Shown here one piece after another: positions 10,297 to 19,364 of a DNA stretch of 64,000 nucleotides (the stretch's first letter is position 1; each line of letters begins with the position of its first letter). Where the stretch lies: NCBI GenBank assembly GCA_023053575.1, contig JAKZAP010000008.1, positions 2,753,001 through 2,817,000 of the forward strand. The letters run 5' to 3'. This stretch comes from Branchinecta lynchi. Lineage: Eukaryota > Arthropoda > Branchiopoda > Anostraca > Branchinectidae. The notes beneath the pieces are model-generated. The model saw only the letters and a program-made list of their open reading frames with translations. It did no database searches and was not told where the DNA came from. A program made the translations under genes and the position numbers.

Positions 10297-10777
10297 GAAC
10301 GTGTCCGAAAGCTTTTTGGTGCTGTAAATGCTGCATTAATGCTGCATTTTCTTTTCTTTTTTTGTCAGAAAGTTGTTATTTTTTTTTCTTCTCTGACACT
10401 TCTAGAATACCAAAATTTAAGTCAGGGAGAAGAAGAAGAAAAAAGAATACGCTGTATAAAGCTGACAAAATGGATGAGCTACTGATATCCAACTTCTTAT
10501 CTTTCCTTTCTTCGTTGGCAATGATCGCCAGTTGTCTTAAATTTGGTATGTTTGCCAAATTATCAGTTGTCTTTTTGAATTTGTTACGTTTGCCGCCGAA
10601 AACACTGAGAGAATCGCCGTACTCCTCAGTTTCATCTCTAAAATCTATTTCTCGATGAATTTTGTGCTGAATTAATGCTGCATTAATTGAGCGAAAATTT
10701 AAGTCCGAAAGCGAAATGCTGCATAAAATGCTGAATTAATTCAGCATTTTCGTTCGTTTCGGAGCTTTCGGACACGT
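10297..10777. mobile_element. foldback/MITE with GTGTCCGAAAGCT ends
   Basis: GAACGTGTCCGAAAGCT at the left mirrors AGCTTTCGGACACGTTCG at the right, about 480 bases apart. The interior has several AATGCTGCATTAA motifs, and 10725-10750 is a perfect 26-base palindrome centred on GAATTAATTC. No coding region is supported. Confidence 0.6.
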
Positions 10778-11788
10778 TCGTAAGCTCCGGTCCCTTTACT
10801 TCAGGTTTGCAAAGTTTCTGCTGTGTTGTCCCTTGTGGAGGAGGGACACCTTCATGATGGAAAAACACCAGATTACGGACCCTAGTATCGTAGAGAATTG
10901 GGGAATTTCAAATTTCCAGGGGAAATGGAACCACCCCTGGCTCAAACACTTTTATAGTTCGTGATTGCGTAATTGTTGTGTAAAACGTCATGTGTCTGTA
11001 TCTGTGTTGTGCCTTAAATTTCTCTTCTTTTTGTTTTTCTTTAGTTTCTTCTTTACTCCGTTTTGTTCTTAAATGAAAAATACGGGTTATACATACTTTA
11101 CTTACTTACTTACTTACAAACTTGCGGGTTTAGAAATTTCTAGTAAAGCAATGGTTGAGTCTGCTCACACCAATGAAACATGGAGGCTGGGTAGTTTTTT
11201 TGCTATGTTCAGAGTATGAAGTTATCAGAGCCAGCGCTGTTGAACGGAGGGACGGAAGGACGTTCTCTATCGCTAGTGATGCTAGTTTCTCTGCTATTAG
11301 AGGATGTCAGTTTTGTCAAATCTTAGCGCTATACCCGGGTGTTATTTTGCTCTGTTGGACGCCTGTCAGATGTGACCGGCTCGAGTGGAGCAAATTGGCG
11401 TCGCAAATCCCAAGTTCTAACCTGACGGAGAAGGAAGAAAAAAATCCGGTAATGACTAAGCGGAGGAGTCTCGTTGATTTGTTCGATCCTTTTGTTCTGA
11501 TTTGTCCCTCTGGGCGGCTGAGATTTCCGGAAACAGAGTAGAGATTCCGATTTTGCTGAGTTTGTTGTCACAAACTCATTTGCTTCGTAAGCATGATCTT
11601 GTCTAGAATGCTAATGGGGTAGCGAATAGCCTCCGTAATCACATATCGATCTCAGGTTGTTATAACAGAAAATGGTCCAAAAGCGAACTGTGAAAATGAA
11701 CCATATTGCACGACAGAAATCATTTTGTTTGGTAAATAGAGGAAATTCCTGTAGAGGGGGGGGGGGGGAGGGAAATTTAACATTATAA
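10778..11788. other. intronic DNA with an ACTT microsatellite and a G run
   Basis: (ACTT)n lies near 11096-11116 and a G-rich run near 11755-11769. The text after the microsatellite (AACTTGCGGGTTTAGAA) recurs near 61130, suggesting a small repeat. Nothing else was recognised. Confidence 0.5.
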
Positions 11789-12247
11789 GTTAAAGTTTAA
11801 CTGAAAAGCCAACTTGTTTGTGTATCATTAAACTGACCAGACTGCATTATTTGGCTTGTGTTAAGGGATTTATTTTTATTTTCAACATTTGCTATGTCAT
11901 GATGCTCAGTATATCTACGGCCGTCCTCACAACGCAAAAATCCACTGTGACGCGGAAAATCTCAATCTCAATACAAACGCGGCTTTTCGGTGGCCAGTAG
12001 TCAGCTCGCGGACGGTAGATAACTACATGAACACTTTTTTTTCGTAAACCGTTTTCGTCAAGCATTCAACACAGGTACATGCCCATAGAGGTACCTCAAA
12101 TCTGAGGAGGAAATTCCACTATATGAAAATCGATTATTCGTGAATAGCTGAGCAACCAAGTTCACCGGGTCTTCGAGCCTCTTTAAGTGAATAAGTAATG
12201 GGTAACTAGACTGTCCTATCTCAGCCTTTTTCAATTAAACTTTAAAC
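11789..12247 (+). mobile_element. family E MITE (about 460 bp), intact ends
   Basis: Left end TTAAAGTTTAACTGAAAAGC; right end with CCTATCTCAGCC then CAATTAAACTTTAAACGG. The interior blocks CGTCCTCACAACGCAAAA and ATACAAACGCGGCTTTTC are shared with the broken copy at 49424-49620. Confidence 0.78.
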
Positions 12248-12673
12248 GGTTACTATTCCAGTATTCTAACATACATGACTCAGTTAAAATTATGTTTCTC
12301 AAAGATTACCAACCCACCCAGACAGTTTCCAGCCTCGCTCGGTCCCCTTGGTTTTGATCATAGACACGGGAAAACTTATAGAACCGGTATTTCTTTACCA
12401 CTGAGCTCTTCTGAAACAGTAAGCGGAAAGCTCACCTCCCTCGTAAAGAGCCAAACACGTCGGGTGGAAAAATAACCGTAAAGTGGAATACAAATGACTA
12501 AAGGACTTCGAAACCTCGAAAATGAGAAAGGATGGGACGGTTAAGGACGTACAATCAAGCGTAGGGTAGGTAAGACTGGTCCTTTAACAGACAAGCGGGT
12601 TTGTATGGCACTCGACCTTCGATTTAGAGCTTATGCCTCGGTTATGGGATTTCATGCCGCTATTTATTTCTAG
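12248..12673. other. end of IDH3B intron, no recognised feature
   Basis: Sequence between a MITE and the acceptor at 12673. No repeat or gene was seen. Confidence 0.45.
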
Positions 12674-12855
12674 GCCGCGCAGGTACCAGTAGACTTTGAG
12701 CAGTACTTCTTGAGTGAGGTTCATAGCGCTCTCTCTGCACCGCTAGATGACGTGGCCGGCTCGATTCTCCGCAATGGAATTTGTTTGAAGGGGATTCTGG
12801 CTACTCCCGACTACAGTAGGACTGGCGAACTCCAGAGCATGAACATGAAGCTGAG
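12674..12855 (+). CDS. IDH3B: IDH3B exon, N-terminal domain
   Basis: The exon is 182 bases, with acceptor TTTCTAG ending at 12673 and donor GTAAGA from 12856. It starts in phase 0 and ends after two bases of a codon. The peptide starts AAQVPVDFEQYFLSEVHS and ends GELQSMNMKLR. Both stretches match the beta subunit rather than alpha or gamma, notably VPV-F---LSEV and GEL-S--M-LR. The split Arg codon is completed by the first base of the exon at 40156. A degenerate family I repeat begins only about 30 bases after the donor, so the following 27.3-kb intron is repetitive from its very start. Confidence 0.93.
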
Positions 12856-12884
12856 GTAAGATCTGAGCCCAAGGTGTCTACTCT

Positions 12885-13719
12885 TGTATGTCTCCTTCAG
12901 TCTCTGTCCGTTCGTCTGTCTGTCTGTCGGTTTTATAGTTCGGGATATTCCACGTAAGCTAAGACGATCAAACTTCGCACGCGTAGAAAGGGATTTTTCT
13001 TTTACGTTGTTTCTTGGTGTCCGATCCGCATCCGATCACAGTAGTTTGAGCGACCATAGTGGTCGCCCAACAGTTTGAGCGATTGTGACAAAACTTAGAC
13101 GGTACGAAGGCCATATGCTTTAGGTGTGCCATTTAGTGGGGTCGGCCGGATCCGAGTTTGTCATGTGGAGTTGGAACTTTATTTAATTTGATTTCAAAAT
13201 AAATGCGGCACAACATTTCATGCGCGAGCAAATTAATTGGCACTTGTCATCTTACAACTAAAGCATATATAAATGCTTTACGGCTATCCGACGTTTCTCG
13301 GAAATAAATTTTTCAATCTGAACGGGTGATTCGATTCGAGTAAAACTTGTGATAGGGCCGGATGCCAAGATGTGCCATTTGTGTGTTCGAATCAAATTTG
13401 GTTGCTATTTTAATGCACGTCATGGCATTGAACGGGTTGAACGAGTGGGAAAAAAATAGACACACTAAGCTACGAGCAGACGGATGGTGTACGGGACACT
13501 TTCCCGGAAATACGATTTTGAATAAGAACGGGTGATGGAACGCGAGTGAAACTTGATGAGCGGAACTATCGGATGCCGTAGATGCTCCATTTGCTGGTCC
13601 GAACCGTATCAGGCGAGTGTATGAGTAAGAGGAGGTTGGAACTTCGCGTAGATTTTGTTAAGTCCTCACTTACGTCCTTGTACCGCCCTCCCGTAACAAG
13701 TGTCATATTAGCTCGTTTT
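12885..13719 (+). mobile_element. family I tandem-core element, degenerate
   Basis: Starts with the microsatellite GTCCGTTCGTCTGTCTGTC and the block TTCGGGATATTCCACGTAAG, diverged from the family I lead. It ends with AACAAGTGTCATATTAGCTC, a diverged family 3' terminus. The next copy follows immediately head to tail. Confidence 0.65.
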
Positions 13720-13721
13720 TG

Positions 13722-14500
13722 TGGCACTTGAAGCCCTTGTCTCAAGTGCCGTATAACGATCACTTTTCCATCGGTCAGTCGGCCAGTCCGGTGATCGCGA
13801 GTTCAGGCACTTCTAATCAGGGACCTGACCAAACTGACACGGAAATTGTCCCTTCTCCGATTTGACCATCGTGGTGGAGGTGAAGGGAGGGGGAATCCGG
13901 AATATTGAGGTATGTGTAACTTTCGAATGGGTGATCGGATCTGAATGAAACTTGATAACTGGAAAGAATATAAGTCTGAGATGTCCTGTTTCACGTCCGG
14001 GTCGGATCCGACGACTATGGGGGGAGTAGGCGGGGGAGTACCAGAAATATCGTGATACGCTGAGAGTGGTAGGATGGGGATGAAACTGTATGGGAAGTAC
14101 AAGCACCGACCCTAGATTCATTAATCGCAGAACCGGATCGGATTTGGGCACTGGGGGAGCTGGGGGGGGGGGGGGTACCGGAATTCCTGTTATCAGGAGT
14201 ACTTCCAAGGTACTTCCAGATGTGCTAGGGCGATGAAACTTGGCAAGCGTATTAAGTACTGGACCAGATTGACGTGGAAATAGTAACTTTTTCGATTTGA
14301 CCATCCTGAGGGGAGTGCAGGGGAAGGGAATCCGGAATCTTGTGGCATGCAGAACTTTTGAGCGGTGATTGGAATCAAAGAAACTCGAGAATTGACAAGA
14401 GGACGCGTCTCTGATGTTCCATTTTGGACCGGATCCGATAATTGTTAGGGGGAGCTGGGTACTTCCGAATGTGCTGGGACGATGAAAACCTGACAAGATT
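13722..14500 (+). mobile_element. family I tandem-core element
   Basis: The 5' end is the terminal palindrome GGCACTTG...CAAGTGCC, followed by GTCAGTCGGCCAGTCC. Core units with ATGAAACTTG, GGATCCGA and long G runs follow. The 3' terminus is missing. Long open frames here on the - strand are by-products of repeat composition. Confidence 0.75.
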
Positions 14501-14788
14501 TATAGTGATGCACACCTCCCCTCCAGATAACATTCCTATGTTTCTTCCGCTTATTTGTCTCCGTGTTTGTTCGCAATTTAGCACCTTTAGATTGTGCGGT
14601 TTCCAATATCTCGATCTAAGCGTACGTACGGTACTAATAAAATAAATGTTTCTTGCGAAATAAAGTGAGAATTAATCAGAGAGTCGTCGGTGGGAAGCGC
14701 AGCGAGTAACACTGAATTGTAGTAGTTAGTAGGTAGTGCCGTGTACAGTACGTGTGAGGACGGGCGAGGAAGGAGCCACGGGAGTCAC
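14501..14788. other. no recognised feature
   Basis: Links family I to the hairpin array; contains AATAAAATAAA near 14637. Nothing was identified. Confidence 0.4.
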
Positions 14789-15285
14789 TCATCAACTAAA
14801 AACAGTGGGAACATTTCCCAAGTTCTTAGCCTCACCGGCTTTCTTGTACATTACTTGAATACCACTCATCAACTAAGAACAGTGGGAAGATTTCCCAAGT
14901 TCTTAGCCTCACCTATTTTCGTGTAGATTACTTGAGTCAGGCTTCACTCATTAACTAAGAACAGTGGGAAAATTTCCCAAGTTCTTAGCCTCACCTGCTT
15001 TCTGGTAAATTACTTGAATCAGGCTTCACTCGTCAACTAAGAACAGTGGGAACGTTTCCCAAGTTCTTAGCCTCACCTGCTTTCTTGTAAATTACTTGAA
15101 TCAGGCTTCACTCGTCAACTAAGAACAGTGGGAACGTTTCCCAAGTTCTTAGCCTCACCTGCTTTCTTGTAAATTACTTGAATCAGGCTTCACTCGTCAA
15201 CTAAGAACAGTGGGAACATTTCCCAAGTTCCTTATTTTCCTTTCCTCACCTGTTTTCTTGTAAATTACTTGAGTCAGGATTTATT
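14789..15285. repeat. six-copy 82-bp tandem array with a conserved hairpin
   Basis: Hairpins start at about 14795, 14872, 14953, 15036, 15118 and 15200, giving a period near 82. Each has the stem CTAAGAAC...GTTCTTAG and an inner stem TGGGAA-NNT-TTCCCA with a 3-base loop that varies (CAT, GAT, AAT, CGT). The spacer holds GCTTTCTTGTAAATTACTTG and AATCAGGCTTCACTC. The inner copies are almost identical. The last copy breaks down after TTCCCAAGTTC. Confidence 0.88.
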
Positions 15286-15582
15286 TAGGTTCGAGCTCCT
15301 CTCCTGGTTCCCATAAGATCTCTTTTTCCCCAGTGCTCCTCCCTGTTAATTTGTACTGTTGTTCTTATTGCACTATACAGAATAAACTTGATTTATTTAT
15401 ATTCCTGCATCCGAATAATCGAACATACCGCGCCCCTTGGGGGGACTAAGCCAGACCACGCTACCGGGTCAGTCTCGGTATAGGTCACACTAACCGTATA
15501 CCTTGACAAAGAAGCGAAACAGCTTCAGTAAACTAGCTTCAGTAAGTTAATCAGCTTCAGTAACTTAAACAGCTCCAGTATA
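15286..15582. other. no recognised feature
   Basis: Contains AATAAA near 15380 and short direct repeats of CAGCTTCAGTAA near 15520-15575. I could not tie it to a known element. Confidence 0.4.
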
Positions 15583-15893
15583 GATTGACTTAGAATTAGT
15601 CATTTTCCTGATCCGACCATCTTGGGGGGGGGGGGGGATGTAGGGGAAATCCTGAAATTTGAGGAATTCATAACTTCAGAACCAGTGATCACATCTGAAT
15701 AAAACTTGATAATTGGCAAAAGTAAATGCCTCGAATCTGGCCACTATGCGGGGGAGGGGGGGGGGGGGGAGCACCGGCTCGTTTATAGAACTGAAGTTGA
15801 TCCGGGCACCATTGGGGGAGTTCGAGTTGAATTGGCTTAAATCTCATGACATCGCCTACTCTGGAACGAGTGATCTGATTTTGACGGAAATTT
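15583..15893 (+). mobile_element. family I core fragment
   Basis: Contains ATCCGACCATCTTGGGGGG, AATAAAACTTGATAATTGG and another long G run in family I order. Both termini are missing. Confidence 0.6.
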
Positions 15894-15904
15894 AACACCC
15901 CTTA

Positions 15905-16037
15905 AAGTGCGACGCACTTTAAAGTCAATGGGCACATCAAATTACCCCAATCCCACCCTGTAACAACCTAGGAACAATGCTTACCCCCTAGATCAGCAGC
16001 TTTTTCAATAGTTTCCTCTCTGTGATATTTCAAAGCG
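15905..16037 (+). repeat. repeat R1 copy 1, left part (interrupted by the LINE)
   Basis: Matches 23160-23280 through AATGGGCACA, CCCCAATCCCAC and ATATTTCAAAGCG. It breaks at 16037 where the LINE starts and resumes at 21361. Confidence 0.85.
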
Positions 16038-16474
16038 TCACTACGACGTGGCAACGCTGCATCCACACGTAACTATTTTTATGTGATGGATGATTACCGA
16101 AAGCAGATAACAAAGTGATCTGTACTGACTAAGTGACTTACCAATGTGAGTAAAAGAATGTGCCTATCAAGAAAAAAGCAAAGATAAGTGACACGAACGA
16201 TTGAATTTAAAAATAAAAGCTTTTTAAATTCCCGAATTTGTGAGCGCTATCTAGCGTCTCGAGTTTGAATTTGACTTTCCCGGGCGGCAACGCTGCTTAA
16301 CCTTGTTTTGACTTTGCCTACGTGGCACAATTTAATTTCGCGCGTCTTCCGCAACGCCATCTATTGCTGAAGAAAGAATCGCGACTGATTCTGAAGAAGG
16401 CGGAAGAGACCGCTACGAACTCTCTGCCGAAAGCGGAGGATCGAGGAATCCGAAGCTGCGTTCCACTACAAAGC

Positions 16475-16577
16475 ATCCAGCGTTTGGCTACAAGTATCCA
16501 GCGTTTGGCTACAAGTATCCAGCGTTTGGCTACACGTATCCAGCGTTTGGCTACAAGTATCCAGCGTTTGGCTACAC
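16475..16577 (+). repeat. 21-bp tandem repeat (5 units) in the LINE 5' UTR
   Basis: Five near-perfect units of ATCCAGCGTTTGGCTACAAGT, 180 bases before the ORF1 ATG. Tandem 5' UTR monomers act as promoters in some LINEs; a promoter role here is only a guess. Confidence 0.9.
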
Positions 16578-16656
16578 AAGCATACAAACACTCAAACGCG
16601 GACCTTAACCTGTTGACGTGCCAGCCCATCATAGTCCACCAAGTTGAATTTTTCCG

Positions 16657-18387
16657 ATGGAGAATCTGACACCAGCCTTGACCGCCTCCACTTCTGGCAA
16701 ACAAACTGACAGTAAGCCGACAAAACTCAGAAGGACACGCAAACTATTTATCTGCCCTGTATGCAGTAAAAAAGTCGGTAGTGGCTCACTGAGATGCAAC
16801 CTGTGCTATGATTGGGTACACACAGTGTGTGCACAGATCAAACAGTGTGATTGGAACAATGACTGGACGTGCCCTAAATGCAAGGAGATCGGTGAATCTG
16901 ACTTGGGGTGTCAGTTTCCGCTCACGGACAAACGTAATCATGAAATGGGACCCACCCCTAAGGGAGCTCGAGGCAGCTTATCAAGTAAGATTCTTTTTCC
17001 ATTGCAAGAAGATCTTACACCTGTCGTTGAAGTTGGATCAGTAGACAACGAAGATGAATTTCTCGGTAATCCTTCGTCAGTTATCGGACTAACAACGCCA
17101 TCTAGCGCCCAAATCAACTCAGGCGTGAATGAACAACAGGCGCTCAGTCAGCCTGCTGCGCGAGAGACATCTAGCGGTCATAATAATACTACGACTTCCA
17201 AACATGATCACCAGATGCCACCCACTATGCCCCCAGGGAAATGTACAACGCAATCTGAAGAGGCCGATATGACTAACGATAGTTCATACTCATATTCAGT
17301 CGATAAGCGAGGAATGTCTCTCATGTGGGACCACAACGGCCTAACGCCCTACGGATATGACGTGACATCGACGCCAATGCTTCAAAATCACCACCTGCAC
17401 CAAAATGAAAGTTTCCTCTTGGGACTTCAAGCAAAAATCGAAAGACAGAATGAGATAGTAGAGTGCCAGAAACGGTTGATTTCTGAGCTGCAAATAACGG
17501 TTGAGTCTTACAAGCAGATTCTTGCATTAAAGGAAATAGCAAACTTCAAGCACCATACTGGTACTCAGTCTGACCCAATTCTGTCCGTCGACCAAAGTGT
17601 TATGACGGAGTACTACTCAGAGAAAAGTGACCAGGGAACAATGACAGATTCTTCCGAGCTAAAAGCAACCAGGGAAGTTTTCCATTTCATGCATGCAAGA
17701 AGTACCGAACCAGCCACAGAAACCACATGCAACACGGAAACCTACCTTAATCCTACCTACCTGTCTGGAACTGGAAACACTGAAAGAAAAACATGCATTT
17801 TTTATGAGAAAGGCCACTGTCGCAATTTAAGCAAGTGCAAATATTTCCACAGATCAGATCGTCCGTCAGTCTGTAAAGAACATAAGACAGCCAGTGGCTG
17901 TGGAAATATTCGGTTGGGTTGCCAGAAGCTACACCCAATCAAGTGTCAAAACTCCGTTAGTGGTTCTTGCAAACGGGGACCCAGCTGCAATTTTCTCCAC
18001 GTTGGCGAAGTGACGATGACTGAAGAAGAAAGGGATCATCAAAGCTTGAGGCAGACCCTTAAAATGTGGCGCCCATGGGAGGAAGCGACAAAAGAAACAA
18101 CTAAGCTGTGCCGTAACTACCAAAGAGGTCACTGTCGGTTCGGAAACAGCTGCTTCTATCTACATCCAAAAAACCGACGGCGCCCACCCTCGACCCAGCA
18201 CCCCCCGTCGAAGCCACACAACCAGACAACGTCCGCTCAGAAGACACGAGTATTCTACAGCTCTGGCTCCAGGCACATCGCAACAGCCAACCCCCAACCC
18301 CGGAGAACGCATCAGCTCATGTCCGAACCCCAAACCCCCCGGAGGCCTCCGCCACCGTTTCCGCAACTTTCAACTCGAGAAGACTAG
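16657..18387 (+). CDS. LINE ORF1: PHD finger, coiled coil and four CCCH zinc fingers
   Basis: 576 residues with a clear ATG. A PHD-type C4HC3 finger is formed by Cys33, Cys36, Cys47, Cys50, His55, Cys58, Cys72 and Cys75. A long low-complexity Ser/Thr-rich stretch follows. A probable coiled coil spans about 252-296 (heptad-like LLGLQAKIERQ...ISELQITVESY). Then come four CCCH fingers: C380-C388-C394-H398, C406-C415-C422-H426, C430-C438-C444-H448 and C485-C493-C499-H503. The tail (507-576) is Pro/Arg-rich. The likely role is element RNA binding and particle formation. PHD fingers occur in ORF1 of several CR1-group LINEs. A four-finger CCCH block in place of CCHC knuckles or an RRM is unusual to my knowledge. 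The frame is intact. Confidence 0.9.
   Translation: MENLTPALTASTSGKQTDSKPTKLRRTRKLFICPVCSKKVGSGSLRCNLCYDWVHTVCAQIKQCDWNNDWTCPKCKEIGESDLGCQFPLTDKRNHEMGPTPKGARGSLSSKILFPLQEDLTPVVEVGSVDNEDEFLGNPSSVIGLTTPSSAQINSGVNEQQALSQPAARETSSGHNNTTTSKHDHQMPPTMPPGKCTTQSEEADMTNDSSYSYSVDKRGMSLMWDHNGLTPYGYDVTSTPMLQNHHLHQNESFLLGLQAKIERQNEIVECQKRLISELQITVESYKQILALKEIANFKHHTGTQSDPILSVDQSVMTEYYSEKSDQGTMTDSSELKATREVFHFMHARSTEPATETTCNTETYLNPTYLSGTGNTERKTCIFYEKGHCRNLSKCKYFHRSDRPSVCKEHKTASGCGNIRLGCQKLHPIKCQNSVSGSCKRGPSCNFLHVGEVTMTEEERDHQSLRQTLKMWRPWEEATKETTKLCRNYQRGHCRFGNSCFYLHPKNRRRPPSTQHPPSKPHNQTTSAQKTRVFYSSGSRHIATANPQPRRTHQLMSEPQTPRRPPPPFPQLSTRED
18168..18174 (+). promoter_or_regulatory. candidate -1 ribosomal frameshift site A AAA AAC
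   Basis: In the ORF1 frame the codons are CCA AAA AAC (P504, K505, N506), so the heptamer has exactly the X XXY YYZ phase. The -1 frame is open from 18117, and from the heptamer it leads straight into ORF2. CGACGG (18175-18180) can pair with CCGTCG (18205-18210), but this 6-bp stem begins with no spacer. The stimulatory structure is therefore uncertain. Confidence 0.55.
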
Positions 18388-19364
18388 GCACAAGAACAGG
18401 ACAGAAGACACCAACTATTGACATTCTATGGGTTAAGGCTCATAAACAGATACCACCACCACAACAAACTAGTACAGACCTGCAAAAAAGGAAAAAGCAG
18501 CTGAAACCATCCGATCTGCCACGGCTTCTTCTCTGCAATGCCCAATCTATGGGAAACAAAGTAGAAGACATGAACAGAATACTTCTAAATCAAAAGATAG
18601 ACATAGCTTGTGTCACTGAGACTTGGGTCTCTTGCGCTGAACTTATAAGCATAGATGGTTATGAATGCTTTCTGGTCCCAAGGCCCGGACGTGACGGTCA
18701 ACCAGTAGATCAAGGAGGAGGCGTGGCTATCTACTGTCGTAATGGCCTTCGAAGCCGAATCCTGTCGCCGCCAGTGGCTAAGGATGATGAGATTGAAGTA
18801 AGTTGGCTTTGGCTCAGACCCAAGCTTCTTCCAAAAGCCGTCTCTTCAGTCATCGTTGGACTGGTCTACTATCCCCCTAGAGGTCCTTTCCGTAAACGCC
18901 TAATGGAGTATCTCCAACTCTCTACTGACTACCTCCGGTCGAGGTACCCGTACGCTGGGCTGATAGTCTGCTGCGACTTCAACGATCTTAGCCATAAATG
19001 GATTAGTGAATCACTTTCCTTGAGGCAAGTCGTGAAAATCCCAACCCGGAAGGACAAAGTATTAGATCTTATCTTTACATCCATGGAAACCCTGTACTCT
19101 GAGCCTCTGGTATTCGCTCCGCTCGGTAAGAGTGACCATAATTGCGTCGTTTGGTTGCCTATAGCTTCGTACCCAAAAGAACCGCAAAGAAAAATTAGCT
19201 TTCGCTGTTACAAGCCAGAGTCAATCCAGCTCTTCAAAAAGGACCTCTGTGAACTAGATTGGCGACATTTGTACTACTCAGATAGTGCAAACGCCATGGC
19301 TGAGTTCTTCTGCTCCAAGCTGTCTGAACTCCATGATCAGCACTTTCCTGAAAAACAAAGCTAA
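18174..19364 (+). CDS. LINE ORF2 part 1: APE-type (EEP) endonuclease
   Basis: Open in the -1 frame relative to ORF1. The first ATG (18549) falls after the conserved Asn of the first endonuclease motif (CNAQS, Asn codon 18537), so it is unlikely to be the true start. Motifs in order: N in CNAQS, the metal-binding Glu in VTETW, GGGVAIY, the Tyr in GLVYYPP, the Asp/Asn pair in CCDFND (usually GDFN), LDLIFTS and the catalytic SDH in KSDHNCV. This domain nicks target DNA for target-primed reverse transcription. The frame ends at TAA 19362-19364, where a one-base loss in an A run (19351-19355) has separated it from the reverse transcriptase. Confidence 0.88.
   Translation, partial: PTAPTLDPAPPVEATQPDNVRSEDTSILQLWLQAHRNSQPPTPENASAHVRTPNPPEASATVSATFNSRRLGTRTGQKTPTIDILWVKAHKQIPPPQQTSTDLQKRKKQLKPSDLPRLLLCNAQSMGNKVEDMNRILLNQKIDIACVTETWVSCAELISIDGYECFLVPRPGRDGQPVDQGGGVAIYCRNGLRSRILSPPVAKDDEIEVSWLWLRPKLLPKAVSSVIVGLVYYPPRGPFRKRLMEYLQLSTDYLRSRYPYAGLIVCCDFNDLSHKWISESLSLRQVVKIPTRKDKVLDLIFTSMETLYSEPLVFAPLGKSDHNCVVWLPIASYPKEPQRKISFRCYKPESIQLFKKDLCELDWRHLYYSDSANAMAEFFCSKLSELHDQHFPEKQS

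Noticed and set aside
13813..14496. 227-codon open frame on the - strand, and similar ones at 32931-36671 and 59694-60539
   Set aside because: They lie inside family I core units; the Pro-rich peptides (from G/C runs) repeat with the DNA unit, start at non-ATG codons in places and have no domain.
14789..15285. CRISPR-like array of repeats with hairpins
   Set aside because: The spacers are themselves nearly identical among copies and the context is a eukaryotic intron; it is a tandem satellite.
15286..15582. Solo LTR of a retrovirus-like element
   Set aside because: An AATAAA is present but no paired LTR, primer-binding site or polypurine tract could be shown.
16318..16704. 128-codon - strand and 115-codon + strand frames in the LINE 5' UTR
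   Set aside because: Both are driven by the 21-bp repeat whose length is a multiple of three; no domain is present.
18549..18551. ATG as the start of the endonuclease protein
   Set aside because: It lies after the conserved Asn of the first catalytic motif, so using it would remove an essential residue.
19352..19364. A second programmed -1 frameshift between endonuclease and RT
   Set aside because: The bases TGAAAAAC do not form a canonical X XXY YYZ heptamer in the endonuclease frame; a one-base loss in an A run is simpler.
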